Assembly (NCBI GenBank): GCA_027487245.1
Contig: JAIYDY010000003.1
Coordinates: forward strand, 1-34,395
Source: Hyphomicrobiales bacterium
GTDB taxonomy: Bacteria > Pseudomonadota > Alphaproteobacteria > Rhizobiales > Beijerinckiaceae
Direction of reading: 5' to 3'
DNA: 34,395 nucleotides
The position numbers were made by a program, and so were the translations under genes. The stretch's first letter is position 1, and every line of letters starts with the position of its first letter. Below the pieces are notes generated by a model, which was not told the DNA's origin, did no database searches, and saw only the letters and a list, made by a program, of their open reading frames with translations. Positions 26,978-34,395 of this stretch are shown piece by piece.

Positions 26978-27241
26978 CTACCCGATCTTCTCATAGAGCG
27001 CCGTCACGCTGGCTGCGTCGCCTCGCCGCTCCCCCAGTCCGGTCACGCGCACCACGGCGGTCTCATGCGGAGCAGCAATGGTCAGGATGTCACCCTCTTT
27101 CAGACCATGCGCGCACGACGTGACACGCTTGCCGGCGATGCGGACACGGCCCGCCTCGACCAGATCCTGCGCGGCGGAACGCGTGCGGGCAAAGCGCGCA
27201 AACCAGATCCACTTGTCGAGGCGCTGGCGCGGCTGCGGCAT
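26978..27241 (-). CDS. S4-domain RNA-binding protein, Hsp15-like
   Basis: This 87-residue protein consists almost only of an S4 RNA-binding domain: [20 protein letters not shown], then [13 protein letters not shown] and [11 protein letters not shown]. It resembles HslR, which binds stalled 50S subunits after heat shock. ATG 27241 is chosen; a TTG six bases earlier is an alternative. It follows the helicase gene by 14 bases on the same strand, so it is probably cotranscribed, which fits a shared RNA role. Confidence 0.9.
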   Translation of the reverse strand: MPQPRQRLDKWIWFARFARTRSAAQDLVEAGRVRIAGKRVTSCAHGLKEGDILTIAAPHETAVVRVTGLGERRGDAASVTALYEKIG

Positions 27242-27255
27242 GGTCAAGGGGAGCG

Positions 27256-30200
27256 TCAGCCCTTGGGTTGGCCTTCAAGCTTGGCCTTGAGGGCCGCGAG
27301 CTTGGCAAAAGGCGAGTCAGGATCGGGCTGGCGGTCGGCACGCGGCTTCTGGCTGTCATCGCGCAGCAGACGGCTGTCGAAGCGCTGCTCGGGGCGAGGG
27401 CCGCGGCCCTCGCGATTGCCGAAAGGCTTGCGCTCGCCATCGTCCCTCCCAGGGCGGCCCTGCCCCTCGCGGACACGATCCGGCCCGCCCGGCCTGCCGC
27501 CTTCACGCGGCTTGCCGTCACGGTCACGGAAGGGTCGTTCGCCGCGAGGCGCTGCTCCGTCCTGCGGCTTGCGGTCGGGGCGGAAGCGGCTGGCACGGTC
27601 CGCATCGGCTGGTGCGGCTGCCTCTGCCACGGCGCCTTCCACGACGTCGGGTGCCTTGTAGACAATGCGTCCGGGCTTGGGGCCGCGACCGGCTGCAGCA
27701 TCGGGCGTTGCCCTTGCCGGGCCCTTGCCGCGTCCGCGGCGTTCGCCGCGCGGATTGTCGCGGCGGGCGCCCTGCTGGCCCTGATGCTTGCGCATCGGTC
27801 GCCAGACCTCGATCTCGGCTTCGGCCACGGGCTGGGCGATGCCTGAAGGCGCAACATCCGCAGGGGCGGCCTCGGCTGTCGCATCCTGAGCGGGGGCGTC
27901 CTGGGCAAGCGTATCCTGTGCTGGCGCATCCTCTGCCGCCACGTCCTCGACCTGGACAGCTTCGCTGAGATCCGGAGTGCCTGTGACTGCGCTGGCCGAC
28001 GCATCATCTGTTGGGTCCTGGGCTGCGCCGTCGGCGCTCTGGGCCTCAGGTGCATCCGTCGGGGCCTGATCCGCCGGCACAGTGTCCTGCGGTGCATCAG
28101 CCGGCTCGGGCGCCGCTTTCGCTGGCTCGGTCGGAGCCGCGGCAAGCAGCGGGACCGTGATGGCAGGGCCTGGCCTCTTGGCCATGGCATAGCCAAGCGC
28201 CTTCAGCACATTGGCGAAATCAGCGCCGGAGGCCCCAACCAGCGAGGTCATGGCACCTGTGATGACGAACCCGTCGCTGTCGGCAGCGCCGGCTGGCGGC
28301 TCGCCTGGTGTCACGCCGGGCCGGTAGGCAATTGCCGGACGGATCAGATCAGCCAGGCGTTCTAGGATGTCGACACGCAAGGCGCGCTCGCCAGCCACGT
28401 GGAAGCCGGCGGAACGGTAAAGGTCGCGGGCGACCTCCTTGTCGGCGGGAATTGAGGTGCGGCCCGACAGGGCCAGATGGGAGATGTCGTCGCGGCCCTT
28501 CTGGTCGAGGCCGCCATGCTTGAGCGCCCAGAGCTGCGAGGCCAGCGAACGCGGTGCCGGCTTCAGCAGAAGCGGCATGTAGAGGTGATAGGCCCCAAAC
28601 CGGACGCCGCGCTTGCGCAGGGCGGCACGGGCATCCTGTTCGAGCGCCTTGACGTCATTGGCGACCTTGGCCCTGTCCAGCACGCCAAGGGCTTCGGACA
28701 GCTGGAAGGCAATACCGCGGGCCATGCCGGTCAGGTCGGGCGCATCTTCCAGCACCAGAAGCGCCCCGAGATGGCGCGTGAGATGAGCTTTCAGCCACAT
28801 GTCGAGGCGCAGTTCCACCTGCTCGCGGGCGGCGGGCGTCAGGTTCTCGTCAGCGATCATGCGGATGCGCGGGGCGAGGATCTTCTCCCCGGCCACCAGC
28901 CGTGCCACCGGCTCGCCGCTCCAGCGGATCAAGCCGTCGTTGGCCAGCACGATGCTGTCATCGCCGGCCAGGGACAGGCGGGCCGCGCGCGCTTCCAGCT
29001 CGCTGCAAAGCGCCTTCTGCGCCGCGGCGTTGAGCGCCTTGGCCTCCGGTCCGGATGCGTTGGCATCCGGGATGAAGTGGAAGCCGGACAGGCTGCCCAC
29101 ATGCTGGCCTTCGACCATGACGTCACCAGTGGCGGTGACCTGTGCCTCGAGCATCGTGTTCTCCCGCAAGCGTCGCATCAGCACGGAGGTGCGGCGGTCC
29201 ACGAAACGGGCCGCCAGACGCTCGTGCAGCGCATCGGACAGCTTGTCCTCTACCTGACGTGTCAGCCCCTGCCAATGCTCTGGATGCGGCAACCAGTCAG
29301 GTCTGTTGGCGACGAAGGTCCAGGTCCTGATCTGCGCAATGCGGTTGGACAAGGTGTCGATGTCGCCATCGGTGCGGTCGAGCATGGCGATCTGGCGCTT
29401 GAACCACTCCGCCGGCACCACGCGCTTTTCCATCAGGAAACGGTAGATGGTCGAGACCAGCTCGGCGTGGATATGGGGCGAAACCTTGCGGTAGTCCGGC
29501 ACCTGGCAGGCATCCCAGAGCTTTTCCACCGCCTCGCGGCCATTGGCGAGATTGCGCAGTTCGGGGTCGGCACTGACGATTTCGAGGGCAATCTCGTCGT
29601 CGGCCACCGGGGCCTTGGTCAGGCCCGCCTCGTTCGGCTGCACGGCCAGCGAGGCTTTCAGGGCATTGAGCGAGCGGAAGTCGAGATTGGGGTTGCGCCA
29701 TTGCAGCTGGCGGACCGAATCGAATTGGTGGTTCTCGATCGCCTCGACCAGTTCCGGCTCGAAAGCGGGGCAACGCCCGGTCGTGCCGAACAGGCCGTCG
29801 CGCATGTTCCGCCCGGCGCGGCCCGCAATCTGGCCGAACTCCGCCGGATAGAGCCTGCGGAAGCGGTTGCCGTCGAACTTCCGGTCGGAGGCAAAGGCGA
29901 TCTGCTCGACATCGAGGTTGAGGCCCATGCCGATGGCATCGGTGGCGACGAGATAGTCGACATCGCCGGCCTGGAACAGTTCGACCTGTGCGTTGCGCGT
30001 GCGCGGGCTGAGTGAGCCCATCACGACCGCCGCGCCGCCTTTCTGCCGCCGGATCAGCTCGGCGACCGCGTAGACCTCGTCGGCAGAGAAGGCGACGATA
30101 GCGGCGCGGGGCGGCAGGCGCGTCAGCTTCTTTTCGCCGGCGAAGCTCAGGTGCGACAGGCGTGGCCGTGTCACCACCGTCACGCCGGGAAGCAGTTGCT

Positions 30201-30624
30201 CGATCAGCGGGCGCATGGTGCCCGCGCCAATCAGCAGGGTTTCAGAGCGCCCGCGCTGGTTCAACAGGCGATCTGTGAAGATGTGGCCGCGATCAAGATC
30301 GGCTGCGAGCTGGATCTCGTCCACCGCCACGAAGTCGACGTTGATGTCGCGCGGCATGGCCTCGACGGTTGAAACCCAGAAGCGCGGCCTGTCCGGCTTG
30401 ATCTTCTCCTCGCCCGTGACCAGCGCCACGGCCTGCACGCCAACACGCGCGACCAGCCGCCCGTAAACCTCGCGCGCCAGCAGCCGGAGCGGCAGGCCGA
30501 TCATGCCAGTGGCATGGGCCGTCATGCGCTCGAGCGCATAGTGCGTCTTGCCGGTGTTCGTGGGGCCGAGCACTGCCGTGACGCCACGGGTTCGCACGGA
30601 GGCGGGCAAGGAGCGCATCAGCAT
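27256..30624 (-). CDS. SUV3-like ATP-dependent RNA helicase with long low-complexity C-terminus
   Basis: This protein of about 1122 residues has the superfamily-2 helicase core: Walker A LGPTNTGKTH (19-28), DEIQ (102-105), SLSPRTRNAQVELF, and motif VI QIAGRAGR (265-272). The fold resembles mitochondrial SUV3, followed by its C-terminal helical region to about residue 790. From about 830 a disordered tail begins: first Ala/Pro/Asp-rich acidic repeats (residues such as DAPAQD repeated), then an Arg/Gly/Pro-rich basic part, the pattern of an RNA- or partner-binding tail. ATG 30624 is used; GTG 30642 (1128 residues) and ATG 30618 are alternatives, none with a good ribosome-binding site. Homologues are widespread in Hyphomicrobiales, often next to the S4 gene and fdxA. 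Confidence 0.93.
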   Translation of the reverse strand: MLMRSLPASVRTRGVTAVLGPTNTGKTHYALERMTAHATGMIGLPLRLLAREVYGRLVARVGVQAVALVTGEEKIKPDRPRFWVSTVEAMPRDINVDFVAVDEIQLAADLDRGHIFTDRLLNQRGRSETLLIGAGTMRPLIEQLLPGVTVVTRPRLSHLSFAGEKKLTRLPPRAAIVAFSADEVYAVAELIRRQKGGAAVVMGSLSPRTRNAQVELFQAGDVDYLVATDAIGMGLNLDVEQIAFASDRKFDGNRFRRLYPAEFGQIAGRAGRNMRDGLFGTTGRCPAFEPELVEAIENHQFDSVRQLQWRNPNLDFRSLNALKASLAVQPNEAGLTKAPVADDEIALEIVSADPELRNLANGREAVEKLWDACQVPDYRKVSPHIHAELVSTIYRFLMEKRVVPAEWFKRQIAMLDRTDGDIDTLSNRIAQIRTWTFVANRPDWLPHPEHWQGLTRQVEDKLSDALHERLAARFVDRRTSVLMRRLRENTMLEAQVTATGDVMVEGQHVGSLSGFHFIPDANASGPEAKALNAAAQKALCSELEARAARLSLAGDDSIVLANDGLIRWSGEPVARLVAGEKILAPRIRMIADENLTPAAREQVELRLDMWLKAHLTRHLGALLVLEDAPDLTGMARGIAFQLSEALGVLDRAKVANDVKALEQDARAALRKRGVRFGAYHLYMPLLLKPAPRSLASQLWALKHGGLDQKGRDDISHLALSGRTSIPADKEVARDLYRSAGFHVAGERALRVDILERLADLIRPAIAYRPGVTPGEPPAGAADSDGFVITGAMTSLVGASGADFANVLKALGYAMAKRPGPAITVPLLAAAPTEPAKAAPEPADAPQDTVPADQAPTDAPEAQSADGAAQDPTDDASASAVTGTPDLSEAVQVEDVAAEDAPAQDTLAQDAPAQDATAEAAPADVAPSGIAQPVAEAEIEVWRPMRKHQGQQGARRDNPRGERRGRGKGPARATPDAAAGRGPKPGRIVYKAPDVVEGAVAEAAAPADADRASRFRPDRKPQDGAAPRGERPFRDRDGKPREGGRPGGPDRVREGQGRPGRDDGERKPFGNREGRGPRPEQRFDSRLLRDDSQKPRADRQPDPDSPFAKLAALKAKLEGQPKG

Positions 30625-30625
30625 G

Positions 30626-30642
30626 GTGCTGTCTGACAGCAC
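30626..30642. promoter_or_regulatory. 17-base palindrome at the helicase start
   Basis: GTGCTGTCTGACAGCAC at 30626-30642 is a perfect 8+1+8 palindrome ending two bases before the preferred ATG of the helicase gene. It may be an operator or an RNA hairpin that covers the start. Confidence 0.4.
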
Positions 30643-30916
30643 ACCGTTTCGTCAGGCGCAAGATGGAGCGAACACCTTGGCATGTTGGCCTCAAGGGGTG
30701 CGCCGCTCGGACGCATGATACGGGGCAACACGATGACAGCCCCCGATGCAAAGGGCACCTTGTGCGTTGGCAGGAACAGGGCTGGAACGAAACCGGCCCG
30801 AATCATCGACCTCGGCATAGTCCGCGTTTGTTCCGCATGGAAACGCCGGGGCGCGCGGGAAGAACCGGGATATGCGACGCACCGGAGCAGCTTTGCCCTT
30901 GGCCTTGTATGCCGGT

Positions 30917-31168
30917 TCATTCCAGCGGATCGTTCCGGTCAAGCTTCCAGAGGCCCCAGAAGAAAGACACGATGAAGAAGAGCGCCATGCTCGGAAGGGC
31001 GACCGCCAGCGGCGCGGTCACAACACCCATCGCGCAGCCCCCGGAATCTCCAACGCCGCATTTCGGATCGAACATGATGGCTGCCAGCACGAAAGCCACA
31101 GCGATGCCTGGTCCGATCAGAAGACCTGCGAACGCCATGCGTACGGCTTTGAAGAACACGGCCTTCAT
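30917..31168 (-). CDS. Small two-helix membrane protein of unknown function
   Basis: This 83-residue protein has two strong hydrophobic segments, about 11-33 (MAFAGLLIGPGIAVAFVLAA) and 51-74 (VVTAPLAVALPSMALFFIVS), separated by a short loop with two cysteines (CGVGDSGGC). ATG 31168 has AAGGA eight bases upstream. No family is recognised. It lies 59 bases after the DUF3108 gene on the same strand. About 290 bases between it and the helicase show nothing else. The membrane pattern and ribosome-binding site make it likely real. Confidence 0.65.
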   Translation of the reverse strand: MKAVFFKAVRMAFAGLLIGPGIAVAFVLAAIMFDPKCGVGDSGGCAMGVVTAPLAVALPSMALFFIVSFFWGLWKLDRNDPLE

Positions 31169-31227
31169 CGCCGCAGTCCTTACCACATCAGTTCACGAGC
31201 ACACAGCTTTCTGATGTGAGGATGCTG

Positions 31228-32055
31228 TCAACGCCGCTCGGCCCGGACGGTGGCCGTCGGGCCACCAAAGCTGCTCGCCTCGATCACCACCATGCCGATC
31301 TCGCTGCGCACGGCGATGCGATAGGGAGCCACCAGCCGCGAGCCGGCCACGGGCGCCAGCCATGCCTCGATGTCGCGGTTTTCCGCCATATAGCGCGTGG
31401 CCTTGCCATCGCGGTGGCCGGCAATAGGGATGTATCGTGCCTTGCAGACGGCCACCGGTCCTTCATAGCCCTTGGTCTTGACCGTGCGGGTGCCGGCGAA
31501 GCTCAGCGCGATATCGTAGCGGGCATTGCCGTCGAAGATCTGGATCTGGCGGTCGCAGGCGGCAGCCGAGATCGGGTCCTGACCGGCTGCCACTGGCATC
31601 AGCAGCGCGCTGACCGGATCGGTGATGCCGCGCTTGTGGGCGTCGGTGAGCGGAATGGCGTCGGGCTTCTTGATGACCGGGGGCACGACTTCAACACCCG
31701 TGGCGTTACCGGAGCTGACGGCCATGCGCACGGTGCGCGATTCCCGGCCGTTCGAGCCCGAAGCCGCATAGCCGGCGGACGCTGTCCTCGTGCCGTTCAG
31801 CACGCCGCTGGCCGATCCTGCGCCCTTGCCGCCGGTGACCATCCCGGCCAGTCCGGTCAGGCGGGCCTGAACCTCGATCCTGTAGCGTGTATTGTCGATG
31901 TTTGCGGTGACATTGGCCGTGCCGATGGGAAGGCCGATCAGCGACACGCCATAGCGCGCCTCCCAGGTACCGGCAGCCGGTGTCTGGGCTTCGGCATGCG
32001 GCACTGCAATGAGCAGGGCCGACACGGACAGGATGGCTGCGGACACGCAACGCAT
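31228..32055 (-). CDS. DUF3108-family periplasmic protein
   Basis: This 275-residue protein has a signal peptide (MRCVSAAILSVSALLIAVPH, then AEAQ). The mature part is beta-rich and matches the DUF3108 pattern: WEARYGVSLIGLPIGTANVT, YRIEVQARLTGLAGMV, then near the end RYMAENRDIEAWLAP and YRIAVRSEIGMVVIEA. Function in the family is unknown; a lipocalin-like envelope role has been suggested from the fold. ATG 32055 has GGAG eight bases upstream. It is transcribed divergently from rpmB, its usual neighbour in Hyphomicrobiales. Confidence 0.88.
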   Translation of the reverse strand: MRCVSAAILSVSALLIAVPHAEAQTPAAGTWEARYGVSLIGLPIGTANVTANIDNTRYRIEVQARLTGLAGMVTGGKGAGSASGVLNGTRTASAGYAASGSNGRESRTVRMAVSSGNATGVEVVPPVIKKPDAIPLTDAHKRGITDPVSALLMPVAAGQDPISAAACDRQIQIFDGNARYDIALSFAGTRTVKTKGYEGPVAVCKARYIPIAGHRDGKATRYMAENRDIEAWLAPVAGSRLVAPYRIAVRSEIGMVVIEASSFGGPTATVRAERR

Positions 32056-32198
32056 GGGCTCAACTCCAGCCTGCTGCACGGCCAAGCGCGCCGAATCGGT
32101 CAGCGGGCCGGCGCACATGGTTAACCGTCACTAACCTGCAAATCCTCAACGGGACATGAACCTTGCACGGCGGGTGGCCACAGTCCGATCACTTGTTC

Positions 32199-32227
32199 TT
32201 GACGCGCCCAGCCGCTTGCGTCATAGA
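32199..32227 (+). promoter_or_regulatory. Predicted sigma-70 promoter of rpmB
   Basis: TTGACG at 32199-32204 and CATAGA at 32222-32227 are separated by 17 bases, about 98 bases before the rpmB start. The fit and place are good for a housekeeping promoter of a ribosomal protein gene. Confidence 0.65.
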
Positions 32228-32324
32228 CCGCCCGACTGAGACTTTATCCGGCTCTCGCTGGCCGATGCGCGTCTGCGCGTCGGCGGTTTTGTTTGAGGGC
32301 CCTGATCGCCAAAGGAAGATTGTC

Positions 32325-32615
32325 ATGTCGCGTCGTTGTGAACTCACCGGCAAGGGTGTGCAGGTTGGCAATCTTGTCAGCCATTCGAACATCAAGACCA
32401 AGACCCGGTTCCTGCCGAACCTCGTCAACGTCACGCTGACATCGGACGCGCTCGGCCGTTCGGTGAAGATGCGTGTTTCGGCCAACGCGCTGCGTTCGGT
32501 CGATCATCGCGGCGGTCTCGACAGCTTCCTGCTCAAGGCCAACAACGACGAGTTGTCGACCGGTGCCCTGTCGCTCAAGCGCGACCTGCAGAAGAAGCTC
32601 GCCGCAGCAAGCTGA
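32325..32615 (+). CDS. rpmB: 50S ribosomal protein L28
   Basis: This 96-residue ribosomal protein begins [20 protein letters not shown] with [12 protein letters not shown], the conserved L28 sequence, and a longer alphaproteobacterial C-terminus ([16 protein letters not shown]). ATG 32325 has AAGGA seven bases upstream. It is a single-gene unit between a promoter and a clear terminator. The cysteine at position 5 lacks the partners of the zinc-binding type. Confidence 0.98.
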   Translation: MSRRCELTGKGVQVGNLVSHSNIKTKTRFLPNLVNVTLTSDALGRSVKMRVSANALRSVDHRGGLDSFLLKANNDELSTGALSLKRDLQKKLAAAS

Positions 32616-32639
32616 TCGCGGACACATCGCGTTACAAGG

Positions 32640-32661
32640 GCGGCCTTCGGGCCGCTTTTTT
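32640..32661 (+). terminator. Rho-independent terminator of rpmB
   Basis: GCGGCC-TTCG-GGCCGC followed by six T: a 6-base-pair stem with a stable UUCG tetraloop and T-run, 24 bases after the rpmB stop. Confidence 0.93.
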
Positions 32662-32712
32662 GTTTTCTGGCACCCCTCCGGTATGGCTGAAAGCTCTCGT
32701 TCCGCAGCCGGT

Positions 32713-33738
32713 TCAGCCGACCATTTCGAACTCCAGCAGGATCGTGCGCTGGAGGCTGGAATAGTTGTCATCCGAGATCATGGTCACGACGGTGCGGCCC
32801 GCTTCCCGGTGGATGGCCAGCCCTTCCATGTTGTCGATCTCATGGGCCAGGTCGAGATCCAGCAGCAGCGTCCCTTCGAGGACGGCACCCGGCATCAGGC
32901 TGCTGGCCGGCACGCGGCGCAGGCGCGCACCGACGCCGCGCCATGGGCGATACCATCGCTCCAGTACCAGCATGTCGCCATCGGGCAGGAAGGCGAGGTC
33001 CGTGACCTCGTAGCCATCCTTGAGACGATAGCTGAACAGGCCGGGCTGGGGGCCGCCGACCAGCACCCCGAAGCTTGGCGCATCATGCTCGCCGGAGCGC
33101 TCGGCGATGGCCACGACCGCTCCTGCCACCGGGCTTGCGGAAGGCGCAACGCCGACGGCCTCGAAGCCCCGGTTGGAGGGCAGCTGGCGGGCCTCGGGCG
33201 GCAGGCGCAGCGGCTGGCCGCGGGCAGCCGTGCCACGCCGCGCCCAGTCGAAGCGCAGGATTTCGTGGCTGCGCTCGATGCCGACATAGGCCATACCGCC
33301 GTCGATGCAGAGGGATTCGGTGTCATAGGACCGGGTTCTGGACAAAGGTCGCCCCGACGCATTGAGCATGGGCGACAAGGTGGCATCGACAAGGCCGCTC
33401 AGCCGGCCGGCTTCGCGCTGGATGTCGGCTGTCAGCCAGTGGCCCGAATCGGACACTGCCACCAGCCGCGCGCCATCGGGGCTGCGCCACAGACCGGAAA
33501 AGCCGCCAAAGACGGCGCTGGGAGAGGTGAGCACCAGCCCGCCACGGAAAGACAAGGCGCCAAAGCGGGTCTGGCCCGGCGAGCGTGTCAGCAGCGAGGA
33601 TATCCGCGTTGCCGCAACCGCGATGCCCTCGCCATCGAGGCCGGACAGCCGGGGTCTTGCACTGGCCACGTCCGGCAGGGCCAGCGCTGACAGGCCCGCT
33701 GCCGCGCCGGCGAGTGCTGCCCGCCGGCTGAGCGTCAC
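32713..33738 (-). CDS. Secreted phytase-like / esterase-like beta-propeller protein
   Basis: This 341-residue protein has a twin-arginine-like signal ([20 protein letters not shown]). The mature part matches the phytase-like domain family (esterase-like activity, PF13449 type): [66 protein letters not shown] and near the end NMEGLAIHR. The exact activity is unknown; it is probably a periplasmic six-bladed propeller. It starts with GTG 33738 overlapping the cobT stop by four bases (GTGA), so it is coupled to cobT. Confidence 0.88.
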   Translation of the reverse strand: MTLSRRAALAGAAAGLSALALPDVASARPRLSGLDGEGIAVAATRISSLLTRSPGQTRFGALSFRGGLVLTSPSAVFGGFSGLWRSPDGARLVAVSDSGHWLTADIQREAGRLSGLVDATLSPMLNASGRPLSRTRSYDTESLCIDGGMAYVGIERSHEILRFDWARRGTAARGQPLRLPPEARQLPSNRGFEAVGVAPSASPVAGAVVAIAERSGEHDAPSFGVLVGGPQPGLFSYRLKDGYEVTDLAFLPDGDMLVLERWYRPWRGVGARLRRVPASSLMPGAVLEGTLLLDLDLAHEIDNMEGLAIHREAGRTVVTMISDDNYSSLQRTILLEFEMVG

Positions 33739-34395
33739 TGCATCCTCCGGGCTGGCTGCCGCCCTGTTCCGCCGGCCTCATTGTCCTCCAACACCGCAGC
33801 GGGCTTTTCGGTCCTCACGCCGCCGAGTTCCTCGGCATCGACGATGGTGACGGCGCGCTTGTAGTCGCGCGTGACGTCATGGCCGATGCCGATGGCGATA
33901 AGTTCGACCGGTGAGCGGTTCTCGATCTCGCCGATGATGTGCCGAAGATGCTTTTCGAGATAGTTGCCGGCATTGACGGAGAGGGTCGAGTCGTCGACGG
34001 GCGCACCATCCGAGATCACCATCAGGATCTTGCGCTGCTCGGGGCGGGCCAGCAGGCGCTTGTGCGCCCAGTCCAGCGCCTCGCCGTCGATGTTCTCCTT
34101 GAGCAGGCCTTCGCGCATCATCAGGCCGAGGTTCTTGCGGGCACGCCGCCAGGGGGCATCGGCAGACTTGTAGATGATGTGCCGCAGGTCGTTGAGCCGG
34201 CCGGGCGTGGCCGGCTTGCCGGCCTGGAGCCAGGCCTCGCGGCTCTGCCCGCCCTTCCAGGCCTTGGTGGTGAAGCCGAGAATCTCGACCTTGACGCCGC
34301 AGCGCTCCAGCGTGCGGGCGAGGATGTCGCCGCAGGTGGCGGCCACCGTGATCGGTCGGCCGCGCATCGAGCCGGAATTGTCGATCAGCAGCGAA
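33735..34395 (-). CDS. cobT: Cobaltochelatase subunit CobT, C-terminal part (runs off right edge)
   Basis: The frame is open to the right edge, so only the C-terminal 220 or so residues are present. This part is the von Willebrand factor A domain with metal-ion site [14 protein letters not shown], then [27 protein letters not shown] and [20 protein letters not shown]. CobT works with CobS, an AAA+ ATPase, and CobN to insert cobalt in aerobic cobalamin synthesis. The C-terminal tail after [10 protein letters not shown] is short and degenerate. The stop overlaps the next start by four bases. Confidence 0.95.
   Translation of the reverse strand, partial: SLLIDNSGSMRGRPITVAATCGDILARTLERCGVKVEILGFTTKAWKGGQSREAWLQAGKPATPGRLNDLRHIIYKSADAPWRRARKNLGLMMREGLLKENIDGEALDWAHKRLLARPEQRKILMVISDGAPVDDSTLSVNAGNYLEKHLRHIIGEIENRSPVELIAIGIGHDVTRDYKRAVTIVDAEELGGVRTEKPAAVLEDNEAGGTGRQPARRMQ

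Noticed and set aside
28477..30015. 512-codon plus-strand open frame opposite the helicase
   Set aside because: No family similarity and fully opposite a strongly supported helicase core; a codon-bias shadow.
30643..30916. Small open frames between the helicase and the two-helix membrane protein
   Set aside because: No similarity, poor starts and overlap on several strands; treated as non-coding.

Overview
The window reads as the chromosome of a GC-rich alphaproteobacterium, most likely of the order Hyphomicrobiales (Rhizobiales). The evidence is a right-hand block of conserved alphaproteobacterial genes (RpoH2-type sigma factor, CarD, 7Fe ferredoxin FdxA, S4-domain protein, SUV3-like helicase, ribosomal protein L28, CobT). 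Genus cannot be fixed from sequence alone.

Left part (1-16.5 kb) is a nutrient uptake and hydrolysis region. A canonical family-5 solute-binding protein runs off the left edge on the minus strand. Divergent from it is a tight operon: a solute-binding protein whose domains are in circularly permuted order, two Dpp/Opp-type permeases, two ATPases, two tandem M28-like hydrolases with an altered metal/catalytic motif, and a quinone-oxidoreductase-like dehydrogenase. Facing it on the minus strand are a hydantoinase/5-oxoprolinase pair (hyuB-hyuA type) and an M20 dipeptidase-like hydrolase. Together these suggest import of a modified peptide, hydantoin or lactam-like compound and its cytoplasmic opening; the substrate is not identifiable here.

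Middle part (17-21 kb) is a small mobile-DNA-flanked segment. Degenerate pieces of IS3-family elements lie on the left, then a complete TRAP transporter (dctP, dctQ, dctM) on the minus strand, a frameshifted fragment of a P4-type integrase, and a tRNA-Arg(CCT) gene. This tRNA looks like the island junction: everything to its right looks like core genome.

Right part (21-34.4 kb) is housekeeping: a TauE-type permease, an SNase-fold secreted protein and an M48 lipoprotein protease on the plus strand; then rpoH, carD (with a clear terminator), fdxA, an S4 protein, a large SUV3-like RNA helicase, a small membrane protein and a DUF3108 protein on the minus strand; rpmB with promoter and terminator on plus; and a phytase-like secreted protein overlapping the end of cobT, which runs off the right edge.

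The most unusual item is the circularly permuted solute-binding protein at 1060-2751. Next is the pair of M28-like proteins in which the Glu-Glu pair of the family is replaced by His-Ser.
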